From Nitrincola iocasae (GTDB taxonomy: Bacteria; Pseudomonadota; Gammaproteobacteria; Pseudomonadales; Balneatricaceae), in the NCBI RefSeq assembly GCF_008727795.1, contig NZ_CP044222.1, positions 3,348,001 through 3,412,000 of the forward strand: a stretch of 64,000 nucleotides of DNA, in the 5' to 3' direction. Below are positions 54,540 through 62,564 of this stretch, in pieces. Position 1 is the first letter of the stretch. Each line of letters opens with the position of its first letter. A program made the translations under genes and the position numbers. The notes under the pieces were generated by a model, which saw nothing but the letters and a program-made list of their open reading frames with translations, searched no databases and was not told where the DNA came from.

Positions 54540-55340
54540 ATGGAATTTTTAACCATTTTTTTCAACACAGCACTCGATATTGCCCCCATCGCCGCCATCA
54601 TTTTCGGCTTCCAATATCTGGTCATACGAAAAAAAGTTCATCGACTAGCCTCCGTATTGGCCGGCTTTGCCATGGTTCTGCTTGGGTTGAGCTTGTTTCT
54701 GCTGGGGCTGGAAAAGGCGCTATTTCCGATGGGCAGCATGATGGCGGAACAACTGACATCTCAATCCTTTTTACCCGCACTGGCTGATGGCGCCCAGCGT
54801 CACTGGAGTGACTATTACTGGGTGTATATTTTTGCTTTCACCATCGGCGCCAGCACCACGATTGCTGAGCCCTCACTTATCGCCGTTGCTATTAAGGCTG
54901 GCGAAATTTCTGGCGGAACCATTAACCCACTCATGCTGCGGATCGCCGTTGCACTAGGTATGGCTACAGGAATTACTTTGGGAAGCTGGCGAATTGTTAC
55001 AGGCACCTCACTGCAAGGGTTTATTCTGGCCGCCTATGTATTGGTGATCATTCAAACACTACGCTCACCGCGAAGTATTATTCCGCTGGCGTTTGATTCC
55101 GGTGGCGTAACCACTTCCACGATTACAGTACCCATTATTGCAGCGCTGGGCCTTGGATTGGCAAGCTCTATACCTGGACGAGACCCGCTGCTGGATGGGT
55201 TCGGCATGATTGCGCTGGCCTGCCTGTTTCCAATTATTACTGTAATGGGCTATGCGCAGCTGGCGGCATGGCTGGAAAAACGTAATCGTAATCATCGGGA
55301 ACGGGACACCCGACCCAAGGAGACCACTGATGCGCTTTAA
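54540..55340 (+). CDS. DUF1538 integral membrane protein 2
   Basis: The second DUF1538 protein, 266 residues, with the same landmarks: GLEKALFPMGSMM near residue 57, GASTTIAEPSLIAVAIKAGE near 101, FDSGGVTTSTITVPIIAALGLG near 184 and LLDGFGMIALACLFPI near 222. GAGG precedes the ATG. It lies 10 nt after the first one and overlaps the PII-like gene by 11 nt. Since the later gene of the operon has two such domains in one chain, proteins 1 and 2 probably form a heterodimer equivalent to it. The C-terminus is charged and cytoplasmic (EKRNRNHRERDTRPKE). Confidence 0.87.
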   Translation: MEFLTIFFNTALDIAPIAAIIFGFQYLVIRKKVHRLASVLAGFAMVLLGLSLFLLGLEKALFPMGSMMAEQLTSQSFLPALADGAQRHWSDYYWVYIFAFTIGASTTIAEPSLIAVAIKAGEISGGTINPLMLRIAVALGMATGITLGSWRIVTGTSLQGFILAAYVLVIIQTLRSPRSIIPLAFDSGGVTTSTITVPIIAALGLGLASSIPGRDPLLDGFGMIALACLFPIITVMGYAQLAAWLEKRNRNHRERDTRPKETTDAL

Positions 55341-55683
55341 ATTAATTCTGGTGTTTGTCGACGATGACAAAACTGATGCCCTGCTGGATGCCGCCAGAGA
55401 TGCGGGTGCTACAGGAGCAACGATTATCAACAATGCCCGCGGCGAAGGGTTGAATAAAACCCGCGGGATATTTGGTCTTGAGATCACCAGCAGTCGTGAC
55501 GTGTTGCTATTCCTGGTTGAGGAACACCGTTGTCGCAAGATTTTGGAAAAAATTGCCGAAGTCGGTGAGTTTGATGATTCACCAGGCACCGGCATAGCCC
55601 TACAAATCGATGTAGAAGATGCGCTGGGTGTTAAACACCAGATTAAAAAGCTGGCCATGCAGTTTGATGATAAAGAGGATTAA
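55330..55683 (+). CDS. PII-like signalling protein 1
   Basis: A small protein of 117 residues with the pattern of the PII/PII-like superfamily: an N-terminal strand MRFKLILVFVDD, helix DALLDAARDAGATG, strand ATIINNARGEG, a loop with KTRGIFGLEI, strand DVLLFLVEE, helix CRKILEKIAEVGEF and the end GTGIALQIDVEDALGV. Such trimers bind adenine nucleotides and contact membrane proteins. The ATG, with AAGGAG ahead, lies inside the end of the upstream DUF1538 gene; an upstream extension of the frame only overlaps that gene. The PII tyrosine for uridylylation is not visible, so it is not GlnB. Confidence 0.85.
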   Translation: MRFKLILVFVDDDKTDALLDAARDAGATGATIINNARGEGLNKTRGIFGLEITSSRDVLLFLVEEHRCRKILEKIAEVGEFDDSPGTGIALQIDVEDALGVKHQIKKLAMQFDDKED

Positions 55684-55686
55684 GCT

Positions 55687-56091
55687 ATGTCTAAAGGCAC
55701 CATCAAAACCGTCAAGGATGTGATGAATCAACATTTTTGCAGGGTTGACGGCTTACTCACAGTTGAAGATGCCGTCACGCTAATGCAGCGTAGTAACGCA
55801 CGGGTATTAATTGTAGACAAACGTGACGAACAGGATGAGTACGGTATCGTATTACTCTCAGATATAGCCAAAAAAGTACTGGCAAAAAACCTGTCACCAG
55901 AACGGGTTAATATCTATGAAATCATGTCGAAACCTACACTGTGTATACGTAGCCAGATGCAGATACGTTTCTGCGCGCGTTTATTCAATAAGTTTGGGCT
56001 AGCTGTCGCACCAGTAGTCGATAAAGAAGATGATATTATCGGAGTGATTAACTATGATGATCTGGTTCTGAGCGGGCTGCCCAACCTGTGA
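55687..56091 (+). CDS. CBS-pair (Bateman) protein 1
   Basis: A protein of 134 residues consisting of two CBS motifs (about 8-70 and 75-132), for example VKDVMNQHFCRVDGLLTVEDAVTLM, VDKRDEQDEYGIVLLSDIA, IYEIMSKPTLCIRSQMQIRFC and VVDKEDDIIGVINYDDLV. CBS pairs bind AMP, ATP or related nucleotides and control partner enzymes or transporters. GAGG lies before the ATG, 3 nt after the PII-like gene. No enzyme domain is attached. Confidence 0.88.
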   Translation: MSKGTIKTVKDVMNQHFCRVDGLLTVEDAVTLMQRSNARVLIVDKRDEQDEYGIVLLSDIAKKVLAKNLSPERVNIYEIMSKPTLCIRSQMQIRFCARLFNKFGLAVAPVVDKEDDIIGVINYDDLVLSGLPNL

Positions 56092-56145
56092 CAGGATCCA
56101 AGCATAAACAAGCCAGACACCCACTACCCTGTTTGAGAGGCTGAC

Positions 56146-57633
56146 TTGCTGTACCTGAATAATTTTGCACATGCATTTTTACACGCCTTAAAGAACCTGT
56201 TACCGATCGTTGTTGTCGTGCTGTTCTTTCAGTTGGCTATTTTACAGCAACTACCGGAAAACAGCCTGAGCATGGCCTTTGGTTTACTCGTCGTTGCTGT
56301 CGGCGTCGCGCTGTTTCTGCAGGGTCTGGAGCTGAGCATCTTCCCCGTCGGCAAAAGTCTCTCCAACCAATTCGCCAAAAAGGGGTCAGTACCCATTTTG
56401 CTGTGCTTTGGTTTTGCCTTGGGATTTTCAGCCGTGGTCGCCGAACCGGCACTCATCGCCGTTGCCAGCCAGGCACAAGAGATCAGCGAAGGCCGCATCG
56501 ATGCGCTGGTGCTTCGCCTGTTAGTTGCCACTTCAGTTGGCTTTATCATTGCACTAGGGGTTTTTCGCATCATTTTCGGCCACCCGATACATTGGTATAT
56601 GATTATTGGTTATATCATCGTGGTCGGCGTCACCTTCTTTGCACCCGAAGAGATCGTTGGGCTGGCGTATGACTCTGGCGGTGTCACCACTAACATTGTC
56701 ACCGTCCCCTTGATTGCTGCACTGGGGATCGGCTTGGCCTCTTCAATTCGTGGACGTAGCCCCCTGATTGATGGCTTTGGTTTGGTTGCGCTGGCGGTGA
56801 TGGTGCCAATGATCAGCGTGCAGCTTTATGGTATTTTTGTTTATGCCATAGATGCCGACAGCGCTTCGGCTCAGGCTGTGCAGAGTGTGGAACTCGCCGT
56901 AACTCACCCTGTAGTGCAAGGGCTGCTAGATCTCCTGACCATGTTCCGGGATGTACTGCCCATCCTGATCACCATTCTATTTTTCCAATACATTATTCTC
57001 AAGCGGCCCTTATCCAACCCACCTAAAATTGCCTTTGGTTTTTTGTTGGTGATTATCGGTCTGTATGCATTTGTTGTCGGGTTGAAGATCGGACTTTTTC
57101 CGATCGGCAACAGCATGGCAGAGCAGCTCATTTCACTGAACAGTTATGCATATATTTATCTGTTTGCTTTTATGATCGGCTTTGCAACCACCATGGCTGA
57201 ACCGGCTTTAATTGCTGTGGGTCAACAAGCTGAAGAAGCCGCTGCAGGTAAAATAAAGGGTAACGTCATTCGTCTCCTGGTTGCCGTTGGGGTAGCGGTT
57301 GGCATTACAATAGGTGTTTTCCGACTGATCAGCGGCGGATCGATTCACTACTTTATTATTGGCGGTTACACGCTGGTAATCCTGCTGACCATGTTGTGTC
57401 CAAAATACATCGTGGCACTGGCTTTTGACCTGGGTGGTGTAACCACCTCAGAGGTAACCGTTCCACTGGTAACGGCACTAGGTATCGGACTGGCCACACA
57501 TATTGAAGGGCGAAATGTATTGATCGATGGCTTTGGCTTGATCGCATTTGCGTCCATTTTTCCAATCGTTACAGTCATGTGCTACGCCATCGCCGTTGAC
57601 TGGCTGAATAAATTCAACAGGGCTGAATCATGA
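56146..57633 (+). CDS. Fused double DUF1538 integral membrane protein
   Basis: A protein of 495 residues formed of two DUF1538 domains (about 1-230 and 255-490) in one chain. Domain A has FSAVVAEPALIAVASQAQEIS near residue 91 and YDSGGVTTNIVTVPLIAALGIG near 177; domain B has FATTMAEPALIAVGQQAEEA near 347 and FDLGGVTTSEVTVPLVTALGIG near 427. About 14 hydrophobic segments are visible. The start is a TTG with GAGAGG 5 nt ahead; no in-frame ATG gives a full domain. It overlaps the second PII-like gene by 4 nt. Confidence 0.87.
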   Translation: MLYLNNFAHAFLHALKNLLPIVVVVLFFQLAILQQLPENSLSMAFGLLVVAVGVALFLQGLELSIFPVGKSLSNQFAKKGSVPILLCFGFALGFSAVVAEPALIAVASQAQEISEGRIDALVLRLLVATSVGFIIALGVFRIIFGHPIHWYMIIGYIIVVGVTFFAPEEIVGLAYDSGGVTTNIVTVPLIAALGIGLASSIRGRSPLIDGFGLVALAVMVPMISVQLYGIFVYAIDADSASAQAVQSVELAVTHPVVQGLLDLLTMFRDVLPILITILFFQYIILKRPLSNPPKIAFGFLLVIIGLYAFVVGLKIGLFPIGNSMAEQLISLNSYAYIYLFAFMIGFATTMAEPALIAVGQQAEEAAAGKIKGNVIRLLVAVGVAVGITIGVFRLISGGSIHYFIIGGYTLVILLTMLCPKYIVALAFDLGGVTTSEVTVPLVTALGIGLATHIEGRNVLIDGFGLIAFASIFPIVTVMCYAIAVDWLNKFNRAES

Positions 57634-57983
57634 AATTTTCTGTATTGACAGCAATCGTGTCTGAAGACTACGAGCAAAAAGTGATTGACGGTGCACGTGA
57701 ATTAGGTGCCGGTGGCATCACATTGTTATCGGGTCGGGGAATCGGCAGTGATGCGAAAAAAACCTTCTTCGGCATGACCTATGAAGGCAGTCAATCGATC
57801 ATTATTATGGTATTGGAAAAGGGCTTATCGCTGGAGATTCTCAAATCCATCCAGACGCTCATTGTCGATAAGAAAAACAATGACTCCCATGGCGTGGTGT
57901 TTACCCTTCCATTGGAGCACCTTGGCGGAATAGACCTGTCACAACTGGCAAAATTTGAGCAACATCTGAAAGAAAACCTCTAA
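57630..57983 (+). CDS. PII-like signalling protein 2
   Basis: A homologue of the protein at 55330, also 117 residues: MKFSVLTAIVSEDYEQKVIDGAR, ELGAGGITLLSGRGIG, KTFFGMTYEGSQSIIIMV, EILKSIQTLIVDKKN, then HGVVFTLPLEHLGGI. The shared pattern is GAxGxT, a Gly/Arg-rich loop, and FG in the strand after the loop. Its ATG overlaps the stop of the fused DUF1538 gene (ATGA), implying a fixed stoichiometry. The two PII-like proteins differ much in sequence, so they may read different signals. Confidence 0.83.
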   Translation: MKFSVLTAIVSEDYEQKVIDGARELGAGGITLLSGRGIGSDAKKTFFGMTYEGSQSIIIMVLEKGLSLEILKSIQTLIVDKKNNDSHGVVFTLPLEHLGGIDLSQLAKFEQHLKENL

Positions 57984-57998
57984 AAAGGAAGGCATTTC

Positions 57999-58385
57999 AT
58001 GCTGGTAAAAGATGTCATGGTGAACGATGTTATAACCGTTTCACCCTTTGCAACACTGCGTGACGCACTGAGCCTGATGAAGCGTCACAAGCTGAAATCA
58101 CTGGTAGTGGAAAAAACCAATGACAATGATGCCTATGGTTTGATTACCTATACCAACATTGTCAAAACGGTAGTGGCCGAAAGCGGCGATATCGATCTGA
58201 TCAATGTCTACGATGTGTGTGCCAAACCTGTTATTTCAGTAGGGCAGAGCCTATCGGTAAAACACGCCGCGTCACTGATGATCACAAGTCGGGTCAAGCG
58301 CATTCTGGTGTTGAAGGATAACGAGATGGTCGGACTGTTATGCATGAACGATATCGTGCAGACATTACTGAACGATCTTGAGTAA
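57999..58385 (+). CDS. CBS-pair (Bateman) protein 2
   Basis: A protein of 128 residues with two CBS motifs: MLVKDVMVNDVITVSPFATLR and VVEKTNDNDAYGLITYTNIV in the first, VCAKPVISVGQSLSVKHAASLM and ILVLKDNEMVGLLCMNDIVQTLL in the second. AAGGAAGG precedes the ATG. It ends the second DUF1538-PII-CBS set; a strong inverted repeat follows its stop. Both CBS proteins share the (D/N)(E/A)YG core between motif strands. Confidence 0.88.
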   Translation: MLVKDVMVNDVITVSPFATLRDALSLMKRHKLKSLVVEKTNDNDAYGLITYTNIVKTVVAESGDIDLINVYDVCAKPVISVGQSLSVKHAASLMITSRVKRILVLKDNEMVGLLCMNDIVQTLLNDLE

Positions 58386-58387
58386 TC

Positions 58388-58435
58388 GCTACCGGTATCT
58401 GGTACATCTTGTTAAATAACTCAGATACCGGTAGC
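58388..58435. terminator. Bidirectional terminator-like hairpin between CBS gene and lipA
   Basis: GCTACCGGTATCTG and CAGATACCGGTAGC are a perfect 14-bp inverted repeat with a 20-nt A/T-rich loop. It lies between two convergent genes. Only TTTCG follows, so termination may need Rho or may rest on the strong stem alone. Confidence 0.55.
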
Positions 58436-58449
58436 TTTCGTAGCCGGTT

Positions 58450-59424
58450 TTAACCGACCTTCTCACCCTTGGCCTGCAGATCAGCATGGTAAGACGAGCG
58501 TACCAGAGGGCCACTGGCAACATGGCTAAAGCCAAGTGATTTGGCGATGCGGCCAAACTCATCGAACTCATCCGGGGTAACAAAGCGATCAACCGGCAGG
58601 TGATTACGGCTTGGCTGCAGGTACTGACCGATGGTGATCATATTGACATCATGGGCGCGCAGATCCCGCATTACCTCAATAATTTCTTCATTGGTTTCAC
58701 CAACACCCACCATCAAACCCGACTTGGTTCTGATTTCAGGACGTAAGGCCTTGTAGCGTTTCAATAGCTCCAGTGACCAGGCGTAATCAGCACCAGGACG
58801 GACTTTCTTGTACAAACGCGGCACAGTTTCCAGGTTGTGGTTAAACACATCTGGCGGTGTTTGCTGCAGGATCTCCAGAGCGATATCCATACGCCCACGG
58901 AAATCCGGCACCAGGGTTTCTATCTGTATATTGGTAGCCAAACGCCGAGTTTCGCGAATGCAGTCGGCAAAGTGCTGTGCACCGCCATCACGCAGATCAT
59001 CTCGGTCTACTGAGGTGATAACCACATAACGCAGGCCCATATCGGCAATGGCTTCCGCCAGTTCCAGCGGCTCATTTTCAGCCAGCGCATTAGGGCGACC
59101 GTGTGCGACATCACAGAAGGGACAACGTCGGGTGCAGATATCACCCATAATCATGAAGGTGGCGGTACCGTGACTGAAACACTCGCCCAGATTAGGGCAA
59201 CTGGCCTCTTCACATACCGATGCCAGCTTGTGCTTGCGCAACTTGGCTTTGATCCGCTTCACTTCAGCATTGGAGCCCATTCTGACGCGAAGCCAATCCG
59301 GTTTACGTGGCATCTCATCTTTTTCGGTCGGAATGACCTTAATCGGAATACGAGCCATTTTTTCAGCACCACGGAGCTTGACGCCTTGCTCGACGCGGAC
59401 AAGTTTTGCAGGAGTATCAGACAT
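58450..59424 (-). CDS. lipA: Lipoyl synthase
   Basis: LipA inserts two sulfur atoms into octanoyl groups on lipoyl domains, a radical-SAM reaction. The 324-residue protein has the auxiliary-cluster cysteines in CEEASCPNLGEC near residue 71 and the radical-SAM CTRRCPFC near residue 97, with the C-terminal RSSYHA motif supplying the serine ligand. It lies 8 nt downstream of lipB. Confidence 0.97.
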   Translation of the reverse strand: MSDTPAKLVRVEQGVKLRGAEKMARIPIKVIPTEKDEMPRKPDWLRVRMGSNAEVKRIKAKLRKHKLASVCEEASCPNLGECFSHGTATFMIMGDICTRRCPFCDVAHGRPNALAENEPLELAEAIADMGLRYVVITSVDRDDLRDGGAQHFADCIRETRRLATNIQIETLVPDFRGRMDIALEILQQTPPDVFNHNLETVPRLYKKVRPGADYAWSLELLKRYKALRPEIRTKSGLMVGVGETNEEIIEVMRDLRAHDVNMITIGQYLQPSRNHLPVDRFVTPDEFDEFGRIAKSLGFSHVASGPLVRSSYHADLQAKGEKVG

Positions 59425-59432
59425 AATAGTAT

Positions 59433-60077
59433 TCAGCTTTCCAGATGATTAGCCAACTCAACCTGCGGGTAGTCGAGCCGTTTAACCAAGTAATTTAGTA
59501 GGTTTTTAGCCGCACTGTCAATATCAGTGTCCGGACAGAGATCTCGCAACTGGGTCATCTGCATACCGGCGTAGCCACACGGGTTGATTCTGGCAAAGGG
59601 TTGCAGGTCCATATCGACATTCAATGCCAGACCATGAAAAGAGCAACCGCGCCGAACCCGCAAGCCCAGTGACGCAATTTTACAATCATCAACATACACA
59701 CCTGGAGCATCGGCACGTGCAACGGCGACTTGCCCATGATCTGCCAGCAGCGCAATGACGGCCTCTTCCATCAGGGTAACCACGTCCCGGACACCCAGTT
59801 TTTTGCGGCGCAAATCCAGCAGCAGGTAAGCGATCAATTGCCCCGGACCGTGGTAGGTCACCTGACCGCCACGGTCTGTTTTAACCACCGGTATAGGGCC
59901 GGGATTGAGCAGATGCTCGGCTTTACCGGCCTGCCCTTGGGTAAATACCGGGTGGTGCTGTAACAACCAGATTTCATCTGGCGTTTCCGCCTGACGCTGA
60001 GCCGTAAACTGCTGCATCTGCTGCCACACCGGCTCATAAGGCTGCAGCCCGAGTGTTCGCACGATTAGATCAGGCAC
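59433..60077 (-). CDS. lipB: Octanoyltransferase LipB
   Basis: LipB transfers octanoyl from acyl carrier protein to lipoyl-dependent enzymes, giving LipA its substrate. The 214-residue protein shows RGGQVTYHGPGQLIAY near residue 70, the catalytic lysine in DCKIASLGLRVRRG near 135 and the catalytic cysteine in NPCGYAGMQMTQL near 168. It follows the DUF493 gene by 3 nt. Confidence 0.97.
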   Translation of the reverse strand: MPDLIVRTLGLQPYEPVWQQMQQFTAQRQAETPDEIWLLQHHPVFTQGQAGKAEHLLNPGPIPVVKTDRGGQVTYHGPGQLIAYLLLDLRRKKLGVRDVVTLMEEAVIALLADHGQVAVARADAPGVYVDDCKIASLGLRVRRGCSFHGLALNVDMDLQPFARINPCGYAGMQMTQLRDLCPDTDIDSAAKNLLNYLVKRLDYPQVELANHLES

Positions 60078-60080
60078 GGA

Positions 60081-60356
60081 TCAAAGTACCATATGTACAC
60101 GACCAGAAGCTTTCAATGCTGCAAACAAGTCTTGCAACTGCTCCTCTCCGGTGGCCTTGATTTTCAAACGCACTGAACGAAACCGACCGTTGCGACTATC
60201 CTGAACACTGACCTTTTCCAGGTCCAGGCCAGGATCAAAACCTTTCACTGTCTCGACCACAAAACCATAAAAGTCATTGTCATTATTGCCCACTACTTTG
60301 ATCGGATAGTCCGCACAGGGAAATTCGATTTTAGGTGCTTCGGGTGAATCAGTCAT
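60081..60356 (-). CDS. ybeD: DUF493 (YbeD-family) protein
   Basis: A protein of 91 residues of the YbeD/DUF493 family, ACT-like in fold, always found beside lipB or dacA. The core is FPCADYPIKVVGNNDNDFYGFVVETV and the C-terminal VRLKIKATGEEQLQDLFAALKASGRVHMVL. A GTG four codons earlier is the alternative start; either is preceded by weak purine-rich sequence. The family has been proposed to regulate lipoate metabolism, without firm proof. Confidence 0.9.
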   Translation of the reverse strand: MTDSPEAPKIEFPCADYPIKVVGNNDNDFYGFVVETVKGFDPGLDLEKVSVQDSRNGRFRSVRLKIKATGEEQLQDLFAALKASGRVHMVL

Positions 60357-60375
60357 AGCCTCAGCCACCTCAGCT

Positions 60376-61533
60376 CTAGTTGATCAGATTCATAAAGAAC
60401 TGCAAAATACTGTGCCACAGCCGCTTGAAAAAACTGCCAGGCTCAACCGCATGCAGCGCCACCAAAGGGGTCTCTGAAATCACTTCGCCATCCAGTGATA
60501 CTACCACCGAGCCGATAGCATCGCCCACAGCAACAGGTGCCTGGATATTGCGTGGCAGATCCAGCAGCACTTCCAGACGATCCTGCTGCCCACGCGGCAG
60601 AGTCAGCGAAAGGTTTTCGAGTACACCCATGCTCAGGTTATCGACTTCGCCGCCCCAGACTCGCTGATCGCTGATCGACTGACCGGCGGCATAAAGCTCA
60701 GTACTTTCGTAGAAACGGTAAGTATAGGCCAGTAGCTGCTGGGTTTCCTGCGCCCGCGTCTCTTCGCTGGCAGAGCCCATCACCACGCTGATCAGGCGCA
60801 TACCATCACGAACGGCTGAAGACACCAGGCAGTAGCCGGCTTCATCGGTGTGTCCGGTTTTGATACCGTCTACCGTATCATCACGCCACAACAAGCGGTT
60901 ACGATTGGGCTGACGTATATCATTAAACTCAAAGTGTTTTTCGGCATAAATCGGATAATATTGTTTAGAATCTGTGATCAGTGCACGCGCCAGTATCGCC
61001 AGATCGTAAGCAGAAGCATACTGGTTATCCGATGGCAGGCCTGTGGCATTTTCATAGTTGGTGTTGGTCATACCCAGGCGGCGGGCATGCTGGTTCATCA
61101 GATCAGCGAACGCTCTTTCACTACCGGCAATATGTTCAGCCATAGCGACAGACGCATCGTTACCAGAAGAGATGATAATACCCCGCAACAGATCAATTAA
61201 TTTAACCTGCGTGCCTTCCTGAATAAACATACGAGAGCCGCCAGTACGCCAGGCTTTTTCACTGACATTGACCATTTCATCTTCAGACAGATTGCCATTG
61301 ATCAGTTCCAACTCCGCAATATAGCTGGTCATGATCTTTACCAGGCTCGCTGGCGGGTAGCGCTCATGTTCATCTTTAGACAGAATAATCTGGCCAGTAG
61401 CCGCATCCATCACCACATAAGAACGCGCTGCAACCTGCGGGGGGGCTGGAATCATCGATGCCTGCACCTGGGCAAAAGCCAGCAGACTGAACAACAGGGC
61501 AAGCAGCGTACGACTCAAAAATCTTGTATTCAT
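60376..61533 (-). CDS. dacA: D-alanyl-D-alanine carboxypeptidase (PBP5/6 family)
   Basis: A penicillin-binding protein of about 385 residues that trims the pentapeptides of peptidoglycan. Signal peptide to about residue 26 (SLLAFAQVQA), SxxK as SLVK in PPASLVKIMTSY near residue 62, SxN as SGN in IISSGNDASVA near 122, KTG in DGIKTGHTDEAG near 224, then a beta-rich stalk and a C-terminal amphipathic helix (SFFKRLWHSILQFFMNLIN) for attachment to the membrane. An ATG four codons earlier (MPKP) is possible. It belongs to the cell-elongation cluster with rodA and mrdA. Confidence 0.95.
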   Translation of the reverse strand: MNTRFLSRTLLALLFSLLAFAQVQASMIPAPPQVAARSYVVMDAATGQIILSKDEHERYPPASLVKIMTSYIAELELINGNLSEDEMVNVSEKAWRTGGSRMFIQEGTQVKLIDLLRGIIISSGNDASVAMAEHIAGSERAFADLMNQHARRLGMTNTNYENATGLPSDNQYASAYDLAILARALITDSKQYYPIYAEKHFEFNDIRQPNRNRLLWRDDTVDGIKTGHTDEAGYCLVSSAVRDGMRLISVVMGSASEETRAQETQQLLAYTYRFYESTELYAAGQSISDQRVWGGEVDNLSMGVLENLSLTLPRGQQDRLEVLLDLPRNIQAPVAVGDAIGSVVVSLDGEVISETPLVALHAVEPGSFFKRLWHSILQFFMNLIN

Positions 61534-61618
61534 CGGTTTTGGCATCCGTTTCGGTTAACTCATCGAAGGTCAGCAAATAGACTTCCGAAAAAAAGCATGG
61601 TTCAACACATTGTCAGTA

Positions 61619-62497
61619 TTAAGGTTCTGCAACCAGATGGGGAGAATGAAAACCCGCACCCGCCAGACTGGCAATCAGATTGTCCAGCGGCTCACCCACA
61701 TTCAGCGGCCCTATCTTAACACGATAAATCGGCGAACCAGAGGGGTTGGCGGTGTAAATTCCGACCGCAAAACCCGCCGCAAAGGGCATGACCTGCTGCT
61801 GTGCCCTACGAGCTGATTCCTCACTGGCAAATGCACCTATCTGCAAATAGCGCCGATCATGTGAGGCTTTCAGCGAAGTTGATACAGCGGGTGCTACAGG
61901 GCCTGCTGCCAACGTCGGAGCCTGCATCTGCCCTGAAGGACGCGGCGTGATAGCCTCAACCTTAACCCGCCCTGTGCCTCGCTGCAGGATATCCAGACGA
62001 TAAGCCGCCGCATAGGATAGATCGATCAGCCGATCCTGATGAAATGGCCCTCGGTCATTCACTCTGACAATAACACTTTTTCCGTTATCCAGATTTGTAA
62101 CCCGAACGAATGAAGGAATTGGCAGGCTCTTATGGGCGGCTGTCATTTCATACATATCATACACCTCACCATTGGAGGTCAGGTGGCCATGAAACTTCAT
62201 GCCATACCAGGAGGCGATACCACTTTCCCGATACCCCTCTGCACTTGGCATCACCGTATAGGTTTTACCAAACACTTCATAAGGGCTGCGGTTTCCACCA
62301 CGACTCAAGGGCTCGTAACGAGGCACAGCATCTGGCACTTTACTAACATCAGGCGGGGTCGCCGGTGCCTTGTCATGGGTCATGCTGTAACGACCTGAGG
62401 GGTCTGTCGGATGAGTAACGGGTGCCTGTGGACTCGGTCGTGACGAACACCCCGCCAGCATCACAACAAGCAATAAACTTATAAGCCCTGCACGCAT
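61619..62497 (-). CDS. rlpA: RlpA-family septal-ring lytic transglycosylase lipoprotein
   Basis: A lipoprotein of 292 residues. The lipobox LAGC lies at about residues 14-17. The double-psi beta-barrel domain contains SGIASWYGMKFHGHLTSNGEVYDMYEMTAAHK (about 90-125) and RVNDRGPFHQDRLIDLS with the catalytic-type Asp. A C-terminal SPOR domain (about 210-285, RYLQIGAFASEESARRAQ) binds glycan strands lacking peptides. AGGGG lies before the ATG. In Pseudomonas RlpA is such a glycosidase. Confidence 0.93.
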   Translation of the reverse strand: MRAGLISLLLVVMLAGCSSRPSPQAPVTHPTDPSGRYSMTHDKAPATPPDVSKVPDAVPRYEPLSRGGNRSPYEVFGKTYTVMPSAEGYRESGIASWYGMKFHGHLTSNGEVYDMYEMTAAHKSLPIPSFVRVTNLDNGKSVIVRVNDRGPFHQDRLIDLSYAAAYRLDILQRGTGRVKVEAITPRPSGQMQAPTLAAGPVAPAVSTSLKASHDRRYLQIGAFASEESARRAQQQVMPFAAGFAVGIYTANPSGSPIYRVKIGPLNVGEPLDNLIASLAGAGFHSPHLVAEP

Positions 62498-62564
62498 CTG
62501 CAACCCCTATCAGCACTTGCCAGTCCCGGTTTTACACTTTGCCTGATCATTTTACTCTCCAGCA

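Noticed and set aside
55330..57983. GlnB/GlnK nitrogen regulators
   Set aside because: The PII-like proteins lack a visible T-loop tyrosine and canonical GlnB motifs, and there is no amtB or glnA neighbour; they belong to the broader PII-like group.
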